Assembly (NCBI GenBank): GCA_900073065.1
Contig: FJOG01000022.1
Coordinates: forward strand, 500,372-564,371
Origin: Phialocephala subalpina
Lineage: Eukaryota; Ascomycota; Leotiomycetes; Helotiales; Mollisiaceae
DNA length: 64,000 nucleotides
Reading direction: 5' to 3'
The position numbers were made by a program, and so were the translations under genes. The notes under the pieces are model-generated. The model did not search any database. It was not told the origin of the DNA and worked only from the letters and a program-made list of their open reading frames with translations. Positions 57,501 through 64,000 of the stretch are shown in pieces (the stretch's first letter is position 1; every line of letters begins with the position of its first letter).

Positions 57501-58943
57501 ATGTCGGAGCGTAAGCATGTGGATGCTACAATTGAAGACCTTCAAAGACAAAACCAGAGCTATGAGGAGAAGCTTGAGGATATGTCCGCAGATCTAGAAG
57601 CGGCCTTGCAAGCTAGAAAGCGATTGCAACATGAGCTTGAAGACTACCGAAGTCAGAGAGCTATGGACATCGAGGACAAGGAGACTAGCATGGAGCAGAC
57701 TCGCAAGAAGTACCAAGCTGAATTTGCCACGCTCACCAACGAATTGGACATCGCTCGAGAAGAAAAACTGTTCAAGCAATCAGAGAACACACGTCTTCGC
57801 GACGAGCTCGAAGAACTTAGATCCAAGTGGGATGATGAAGTGCTCAACAGCTCTACTTGGTCTAAGGAGAAATCTCGTCTCGAGTCGACACTTGCAGATC
57901 TCTCTGCTTCCAGGGATGAGGCCATTAAGGCTCATACTGACGCTCAAGATAAGATCGTCAACATGATGTCTCAACTTCGCAGCCTGAGAACATCCATGGA
58001 CGACGTTACTGCCGAACGTGACATGCTCCTGAGAGAGAAGCGTGGTCTTGAAGCTCGCCTCGTGGAAGCCAAGGCAGGTCTCGACGACCTCGCTCGTGGC
58101 GACTCTGCCTCGCTACGGGATGCAGCCAGCCTCGACCGCGAACTCCTGGAACTGAAATCCAACCTCGCTCAGCAAGAAGACATTGCAGCCGCAGCTGTTG
58201 GTAAGATGCGACGCGCTGAAGCACTAGCAACCGAGATGCAGAAAGACGTCGTCGCCGAGCGCGAAATGACTGTCCAGCTGAACACTGAGAAAGCAGCACT
58301 CGAGAAAGCTCTCAAGGAAGTACAAGTCAGACTCGTGGACCTCGAAACCAAGGGTTATTCCAGCGCCAGCCAAGACGTCCGATTCCTTCACGGTCGTGTT
58401 CAGGAGGTTTGTTTCCCCTTTCAAACCATCGTTATGAAATTCTTACTAACTAATGAATAGCTCGAAGCCCAACTCGAAGCCCAAGAAAAAGAACGCAACA
58501 ACTCAGCCCGCTCAGTCCGAAACGTAGACCGCACAGTCAAAGACCTCCAACTCCAAATCGAGCGTCGCGATAAAGCAAACACGCAACTACAAGAAGACAT
58601 CTCTCGCAATCGCGACAAAGTCGAAAAGCTCCTCAAAACCATTGACGAACTCCAATCATCGGAGTCTGAAAACCAACTCGCTACGCGTAGAGCAGAACGT
58701 GCATTGAAAGAAGAGAAGGAGAAAGGTCTTAGACTTGAGAGGGAACTTGAGAGTTGGAAAGGGAGAGGTGGGGTGGTGGGGAGTGTGAGGAGGGCGGGGA
58801 GTGGGATGTGGAGTGTTGTTAATGGACATGCGAGGGAGAGGAGTGGGAATGCGGCGGTTGGGGCAGAGGAGAATGGGATTGAGATTCCGAAGCGGAAGAG
58901 TAGTATTTCTAGAGCGCCGAGTATGAGTAAGGGTTTCTTGTAA
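51594..58943 (+). CDS. Class II myosin heavy chain
   Basis: Cytokinetic ring motor: actin-activated ATPase with a long tail. 2431 aa in two exons, 51594-58406 and 58461-58943, with a 54-nt intron GTTTGT...AATAG. Disordered Ser/Pro-rich N-terminus (1-115), myosin SH3-like region (YVWLKDPQTAFVKGWIVEEL), then motor: P-loop GESGAGKT (281-288), switch I NNNSSRFGKF (about 340), switch II DIAGFEIFEENSFEQLC (from 570), actin-binding HFVRCIIPN and a C-terminal converter. An IQ-like segment (RGFTQRR, then ATRIIQRNFQVYL) lies near 890-920, followed by WWRLLVKMKPLL. The tail is heptad-rich coiled coil from about 940, interrupted at about 1598-1720 by a Pro/Ser/Arg stretch, and ends in a basic Gly/Arg/Ser tail. 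All motor motifs are intact. Confidence 0.95.
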
Positions 58944-59578
58944 TGGGAGAATCGGGTGGGCTAGCGTGGGTTAAGATGGCGGGAATGAGGTAGATGAGGT
59001 AATGGTAATACATGATGGGTACATGGTTGGTGGGATGTTTGTGCATAGGATGGTGGGAAAAGGGGCGTTGTGTGTGGGTACGCTGCTGGAAGGAGGGTAT
59101 ACTTGTATTTTATAGTTGGTGTTCACAATAGAGTACGCTTTTGATGGTTTATGACTTCCCCTGCATTTGCAAGTGCATTTTGATATCTACCGTGACTATG
59201 GAAAGTTCGATGACAAGAATGTCAGAATGTCCAGACTCTCGATGATCAAAAGCTGACCCAAATCCGTCGCTCTCAGACCGCAAGTAAATTCGAGACATGT
59301 CCCAAGGTATATCCAAACAGCACGCTGATGAGAGATCTCGAAATTCATTTCGCTGTGAAAACCTTGAAGAGAGTGTCCTGACTCCTACTAGTCTGAAATG
59401 CCCCATAGTCTGGCACTCTCAATCTAGTAACCCTACACTAGATGGCGATAGCCCAAACGCCTAGTCCTGGTATATCCCGACACCATGCTGACTGAACCAT
59501 GTGCCTCAAATTCCCAGACGCCTCGAATGATCCCATAGCCTTACGCCTGCTCTCGCTACGCTACAAAACCGCTCCTTC
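58944..59578. other. Convergent intergenic region
   Basis: No gene. It lies between the 3' ends of the myosin and F-box genes and should hold both terminators. Confidence 0.45.
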
Positions 59579-60988
59579 TCAATTACCCGCCACTTGTGCC
59601 ACCTTGACTTCAACAGTCGGCTTGTCCTCAAATATTTTCACCTTCTTCACAGGAGGCTGCCAAAAGTCCTCGTTCCTCAAAAGAGGTAACGCAGGACCCT
59701 TGTGTCGATTTCTCCATGCTTCTTCGTGTGGACCGATCTCCCAGACCTTTCTGATATGTACCTCGCGATAGTGTTCTTGAATACTCATTTCGTCTCCTTC
59801 TCCTGCCTTCCTCTTGCCCTTTCCCTTCTCCCCACCACTCACATCGCCATTGGCACTCGAGCTCACGTCAGATTCATGGGCCACAGCATAATACTTACTA
59901 GCCTCCCTTCTCAACCCATTAATGACTCTTCGTCTTGCGTTGCTAGCGACGGGGCTTCGCCCAGTTTGCCGTCGGTGTCTTTGTTCAGCTTTCCACATCC
60001 GCTCCGTATATCGCATTCGGAGACAACATTCCTGACATAGTATCCCATGTTGGAATTTCTTTGTGGTAGGGTTCAAGAAAGGGAGAGATAGGATGGTTGT
60101 GTATCGGAAGGAGACCAGGCGATCGGTTTCGGGTGATAGGTATCCAATTGAAGGTGAGATATCGCTTTCGTCTTCGCTGCGAACGAATGGGTGGTGGTAG
60201 ATTGTGTTTGAGTCCGATGTGTCTGTATTCAGGATTCTAGCTTCGCGGTCCGAAAGCGTCTTGCCGGCAGTGATCAAACCGGGGAGCATGAGTGTGAATC
60301 TTTTGGTTTCGTGCACTGAGGCAGTAGAGTAGGTGCCAGGGAGGGCTCTGAGCTTGGGGATCGAGTAGAGGGAGGTGGCCGGGACGGAACTCTTTTTCGA
60401 GGCGCAGAGGGTGAGGAGGTGGTTTAGTTCGGCGGGCTTGAGGGAGGGGGAGTTTCGGGCGCAGAAGACGCAGATTCGATGGCCTTCCCAGAGGGAGAGG
60501 TGTGTTCCGAATGTGGATTCTGGTGACGCGCTGCGTATACAGGTTAGGAGCGGCTCTGTGAATAGGAAAGACGGTGAGTGGGGGAAATACGTCTGTTTGC
60601 AGTAATGGCATTCCTGGGTTGTGAGGGCGTTGTGTAACCGTAGGAGAGGAATGTGGGGTGCCATTTCGGTGCTGAGACATGCGCGGAGTGCCTGCGGTGC
60701 GAAGTCGTGGAGCTCTTTGTAGGGATGGAGGGAGTCGATGCTTGCTCTTGTGTATTGTGATACTGCGCGCATCGAGGTGAGAGTGCCGATATCGAGGTAT
60801 TGCAGAACATTGTGGTAGACTTCGATGGGTAGCTTCTGCAGACTGGACTCTTGATCCTCGGGGCGCACCATGGGGCTCTTGAATCGGGATCTGGTATTGT
60901 CGAGTCGGCAGCGGCTCTCGAGTTTGCTTCCGTCGATGAAGGGGTCGAAGCCTTTGGTCGAGGCTGGGCTGCAGCAGGAACAAGACAT
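59579..60988 (-). CDS. F-box domain protein
   Basis: Likely substrate adaptor of an SCF ubiquitin ligase. Single exon, 469 aa from the ATG at 60988 (MSCSCCSPAS); the frame stays open upstream to a GTG at 61105 but without an ATG. The F-box lies at residues about 50-95: LQKLPIEVYHNVLQYLDIG then LTSMRAVSQYTRASI. A Cys-rich centre follows (QECHYCKQTYF; RICVFCARNS; ILCQECCLRMRYTERMW): paired C-x2-C motifs that may bind zinc. The C-terminus has a basic Lys/Gly stretch (GGEKGKGKRKAGEGDE), then WEIGPHEEAWRNRHKGP. F-box plus C-x2-C pairs is a recurrent fungal arrangement. The substrate is unknown. Confidence 0.8.
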   Translation of the reverse strand: MSCSCCSPASTKGFDPFIDGSKLESRCRLDNTRSRFKSPMVRPEDQESSLQKLPIEVYHNVLQYLDIGTLTSMRAVSQYTRASIDSLHPYKELHDFAPQALRACLSTEMAPHIPLLRLHNALTTQECHYCKQTYFPHSPSFLFTEPLLTCIRSASPESTFGTHLSLWEGHRICVFCARNSPSLKPAELNHLLTLCASKKSSVPATSLYSIPKLRALPGTYSTASVHETKRFTLMLPGLITAGKTLSDREARILNTDTSDSNTIYHHPFVRSEDESDISPSIGYLSPETDRLVSFRYTTILSLPFLNPTTKKFQHGILCQECCLRMRYTERMWKAEQRHRRQTGRSPVASNARRRVINGLRREASKYYAVAHESDVSSSANGDVSGGEKGKGKRKAGEGDEMSIQEHYREVHIRKVWEIGPHEEAWRNRHKGPALPLLRNEDFWQPPVKKVKIFEDKPTVEVKVAQVAGN

Positions 60989-62210
60989 GGTGCTTTCTTG
61001 GAGGAGAGAGGGAACGATCGTGGGTATTTGGTGGTTGCTCTCAGTAAGAGTCTCGCAGACAGAAAAGGCTCCTCTGATGGAAGGTCCGGTGCGTAAAGAC
61101 TTCACAAGACTCGAATGTATTTGTGGTAGGCTATGAAGTTAGATTAGGGCTAAAGACGAGGGGTGACGAGGCTGAGGAATCGAAGTTGGGGACCACCTCC
61201 GAACTTGTTCGAATTTCCAGGATATTGTTTGGAGAAACAAGAATGCGGATTTCGGGACCCTCTCATGAGGTAGCCCTACCCTTTTCACAAACTTGTGTAT
61301 ACAGTCCAGCTGTTGCGCATCTCAAGGTGGGTTGGCTTCCATCGAAGCTTGAGCTCGAACCTCTGCCTCGCGACTCCAAGCGGTTAGCTTCAGAGGTTTC
61401 CATCCGAAGATTAACCATTGGCGTGCAAGTCCTCTCCCAACCACCTCTCGTCTTCATCGCTTCATCTTTCAGCGAAAGCTATCTTAGAACATTCCGTTGC
61501 GTGCTGTTACTTCTCACAGCGAAACATTCACAAGTGTGAGATCTGCCGACCTTGAGGCGTTCGCCAACTTGTTCAGCACAACCTTATTTGGCGATCAATT
61601 CTACTCTTTCGACCTTTGCCTGCGGTCAGGTTTTATGCCTATGGCTCATTCCAAACTGTAAAGATCGAGTTACTCATGAAAGCAATTGCAAGCTTCTGAT
61701 ACAATGCATTGTTCCGACACAAAGAAAATTCGGCGTTTGATTTCACTGCTCGACTCTGCATCCATTACTTCGTTCGAGGTTCAAGCTCTCCTGCGGCTGT
61801 GAATGCCCCAATATCTCTGGGTTTCCGAACGTCAAACATAGCTCTATTACTGCTACAGGGCTATTGTAAGGTTGAGCGAAGTGTATTCGAAGTTTTGGAT
61901 CGCGTTCGATGATGTCTGTGTCTTTGGGATGTTTTTCTGTCGCTGGTTTCGACTAAGCCCGTGCTTTCGAGATATATGAACAAAGAAAATGAAGTCATTC
62001 GCGCAAACGGTACTTGCTACGTTTTCGTTCGATCGAGAATATGTTTTCAAGTGCAGACAAAGATCTTTGCGACCGAATTCTGCGCTTTGATCTGTATTGT
62101 TTGCTTTGTTTATTGATATGTTAACATGGCGGACTCGATGAGATGCAAATTTACTTCCTATCCACCACAACACCGAACCAGTTCTGGACATCACATCAAC
62201 AATCTACACC
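60989..62210. other. Divergent intergenic region
   Basis: About 1.2 kb between divergent gene heads. A 138-codon plus-strand frame (61123-61539) starts without ATG and matches nothing, so it is not called. No RNA gene was recognised. Both promoters should lie here. Confidence 0.45.
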
Positions 62211-64000
62211 ATGTCTGGGGTATCATTTCCCACGAATGTCCTGCAATGGATCTATGTAGGAATCAGCAGCGCAACGGTTGTGCGGCTTTGGGATGGTAGA
62301 CCGAATGTCTTGGGAGGAGCGTTATCCGTAACCGGTTTCGTGGGCATTACACTCCTCGGTGTTGTATGGATATTTTTACGAGAATTCTTCACTGTTATTA
62401 TCAACATCTTAAATTGGCTTTTATCCTTCGGAGGAAACGTCGCTCGCATTCCGGCATTCGAATATTGGTTGGGTATTTACGAAAATCTGGATCAATCTAC
62501 ATTTATCGTACTCGTTCTCCTTATTTGCTTATGCGTAGCAGTTGCTACACACTTTCACTATATGGCGAAGACTCGTCGCGGTCGCGGCATACTTCGTGCA
62601 CGGGCTGAAGCCCCTGCTCCTACCCAACAGCCAATTGCTCCAGCGCAACAGCCTGAGCCAGCGCCAGAGACACCACCAGGGACACCGCCTTTGGTTTTTG
62701 TCGGGAAGCCCACTGGAAATTTTTTTAAAGGATCACTCCCCAGCTCTCCAACGCAACTTCTTGATAGACCTCAAGCCCCTATTTCCACTAGTAACAGTCC
62801 TAAACAAGTTCCAATGACTCCGCCTGCAGCGACTAGAGCTGCCGGAACTTTGAAAATTCCCGCAAAGCGACCCGATGGCAACGCAGTCCACCGTCAATTC
62901 TCTCCTCTAATTCTTTCACCTACCTCTTGGATTGCACAAGATTTTGTCAACCCGATCGTTGACAGAATAAGAGGCCTTGGGTACAAGATCTTTGGAGTCA
63001 CGGCTCCTGGCTCACCACGTCCTACCGTGTCTCGTACACTCCCAAGGAGTGACGAGCATGACTATACCTCGGATGAGTCTGACTCCGGTAACAATGGTCC
63101 AAGCAACAATACTCCTAGGCCCGCACACAACATTCCGAATGGAACAGCTTCACCAGTTAAGGCAGCAAGCTCTTTCGGCCTCATGAAAGCTGCTTTCCTG
63201 TTGTTCGTCTTCGCCATAAGCCTAGTTTGGTACGGGACATCCATTTGGGACAACAAGACGTCAATATTCAAGACCTCGACTCCTTCTGTCAGCTCTGCTT
63301 CTGTATCGCCGATATCTAAGGCTCCAACTACATTCCATATCGAGTGGCCAGAGGACATCCAGCCGAGCGAAATTAAAGTCGCATTCGAGACTACTACTGG
63401 CTCTGAGCATATATCTGTCGTTGAGGTAAAAGAGTCCGCCAGCGCTGCGCCAGGCGCTGGATTCGAACCGACACCTTTCGAGGGAAAGTCTCCAGCGAAG
63501 ATCTCTGCCAAGGAAACGTCCAGCACCAAGGACTCGGCATCTTCCGCGGTAGAGGTTTCAACTGAAGCCAAGTCTAGCACCAAAGAGCCGGTATTCTCAG
63601 AGGAGAAAGTTCCATCTGCTACTAAGGATCAATCATCGGAGAAGGCGCCATCAAAGGACACAGCCACCTCTGAGATCCCCAAGGTCTCAACATCCTCCAA
63701 AAGAAGCAGAGTCGCATGGGGCAAAAAGACGTCTCAGACACCAGAAGTCTCCAAAGAACCATTGGCATCAACCGAAAAGGCGTCATCTGAGAATGTACCT
63801 ACTTCAGACCCAGTCAAGTCCTCGGGGTCTTCCCTTGCTTCACGAATCACCCATTTCCTGACAAGAAAGAATTCAACGTCAGAGGTCAAGACACAATCTG
63901 GAAGCAAGCTAGACACTGGGTCAGTCAATCCTCCAACTGAGTCAGATCGAGTTCAAGATGCATTCAAGAAAATTATGCCATCTAAATTGTGGTCAAGTAT
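62211..64000 (+). CDS. Multi-pass membrane protein, hypothetical, cut by the window end
   Basis: An open frame starts at the ATG at 62211 (MSGVSFPTNVLQWIYVGI) and runs without a stop to the window end, at least 596 aa. Hydrophobic segments: about residues 35-60 (ALSVTGFVGITLLGVVWIFL), 90-115 (TFIVLVLLICLCVAVATHF) and 325-345 (AAFLLLFVFAISLVWYGT-like, near 63187-63240). Long Ser/Thr/Pro/Lys-rich disordered stretches lie between and after them. The end (from about residue 400) is rich in SSTK/KE repeats. No known domain is recognised. A role at the nuclear envelope, ER or cell surface is open. The ATG is chosen as the first in frame after a stop-containing leader. The third segment splits two low-complexity regions. 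Confidence 0.72.
   Translation, partial: MSGVSFPTNVLQWIYVGISSATVVRLWDGRPNVLGGALSVTGFVGITLLGVVWIFLREFFTVIINILNWLLSFGGNVARIPAFEYWLGIYENLDQSTFIVLVLLICLCVAVATHFHYMAKTRRGRGILRARAEAPAPTQQPIAPAQQPEPAPETPPGTPPLVFVGKPTGNFFKGSLPSSPTQLLDRPQAPISTSNSPKQVPMTPPAATRAAGTLKIPAKRPDGNAVHRQFSPLILSPTSWIAQDFVNPIVDRIRGLGYKIFGVTAPGSPRPTVSRTLPRSDEHDYTSDESDSGNNGPSNNTPRPAHNIPNGTASPVKAASSFGLMKAAFLLFVFAISLVWYGTSIWDNKTSIFKTSTPSVSSASVSPISKAPTTFHIEWPEDIQPSEIKVAFETTTGSEHISVVEVKESASAAPGAGFEPTPFEGKSPAKISAKETSSTKDSASSAVEVSTEAKSSTKEPVFSEEKVPSATKDQSSEKAPSKDTATSEIPKVSTSSKRSRVAWGKKTSQTPEVSKEPLASTEKASSENVPTSDPVKSSGSSLASRITHFLTRKNSTSEVKTQSGSKLDTGSVNPPTESDRVQDAFKKIMPSKLWSS

Noticed and set aside
61123..61539. 138-codon plus-strand ORF
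   Set aside because: No ATG at its start and no recognisable similarity; lies in the F-box gene promoter region.
63455..63475. tRNA T-loop-like GATTCGAACC
   Set aside because: It falls inside a long coding frame and no cloverleaf can be drawn around it.

Overview
The window is nuclear DNA of a filamentous ascomycete (Pezizomycotina). The genes have short GT-AG introns of about 45-170 nt with CTAAC/CTGAC-type branch sites. They belong to families typical of this group: Zn2Cys6 regulators, 2EXR proteins, HET-like and NACHT proteins, and a class II myosin. An extremely AT-rich patch at the left edge and several CpA-to-TpA-type stop codons point to repeat-induced point mutation (RIP). Leotiomycetes is my best guess for the class; this is an impression, not a proof. 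No operons, tRNAs, rRNAs or CRISPR arrays were seen.

Layout. 1-470: RIP-like AT-rich relic with an inverted repeat. 884-2742: Zn2Cys6 transcription factor. 2.8-6.1 kb: a tandem duplication carrying two broken copies of a DEDDh exonuclease gene with long disordered tails. 6.9-8.8 kb: two related small Cys-rich protein genes, one frame-broken, separated by a 98-bp promoter repeat. 10-11.2 kb: weak coding remnants. 11.8-16.7 kb (minus): a 1589-aa low-complexity protein resembling the eisosome organiser Seg1. 17.9-19.1 kb: epoxide hydrolase. 19.8-20.6 kb: small N-glycosylated, possibly GPI-anchored wall protein with NST repeats.

21.7-43.1 kb is an accessory stretch with many damaged genes. It holds a pseudogene whose intact paralogue lies at 32 kb, a frameshifted CorA-like transporter running into a 667-N assembly gap, and a HET-like membrane protein with a perfect 250-bp tandem duplication inside it. 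It continues with a medium-chain dehydrogenase/reductase, a 2EXR protein, a secreted repeat peptide precursor with dibasic cleavage sites, a wrecked membrane-anchored aspartic protease, an NLR-like NACHT-TPR-ankyrin gene with a decayed 3' end, and a fragment of an RTA1-type gene.

The right part returns to intact genes: an ACS-family MFS permease (43.7-45.4 kb, minus), a Red1-like zf-C3H1 nuclear RNA-surveillance protein (46.8-51.0 kb, minus), the type II myosin heavy chain (51.6-58.9 kb, plus), an F-box protein (59.6-61.0 kb, minus), and a multi-pass membrane protein open at the window end (62.2 kb onward).

The strongest candidate for something new is the 102-aa precursor at 35.07-35.38 kb. 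It has a signal peptide, then four near-identical 14-aa units split by Arg-Arg-Ala-Glu. That is the architecture of Kex2-processed repeat peptides (pheromone, KEP or dikaritin-like RiPP precursors). No UstYa-type oxidase is visible in the window. The contrast between heavily frameshifted accessory genes and flawless long conserved genes nearby suggests real gene decay rather than poor sequencing.
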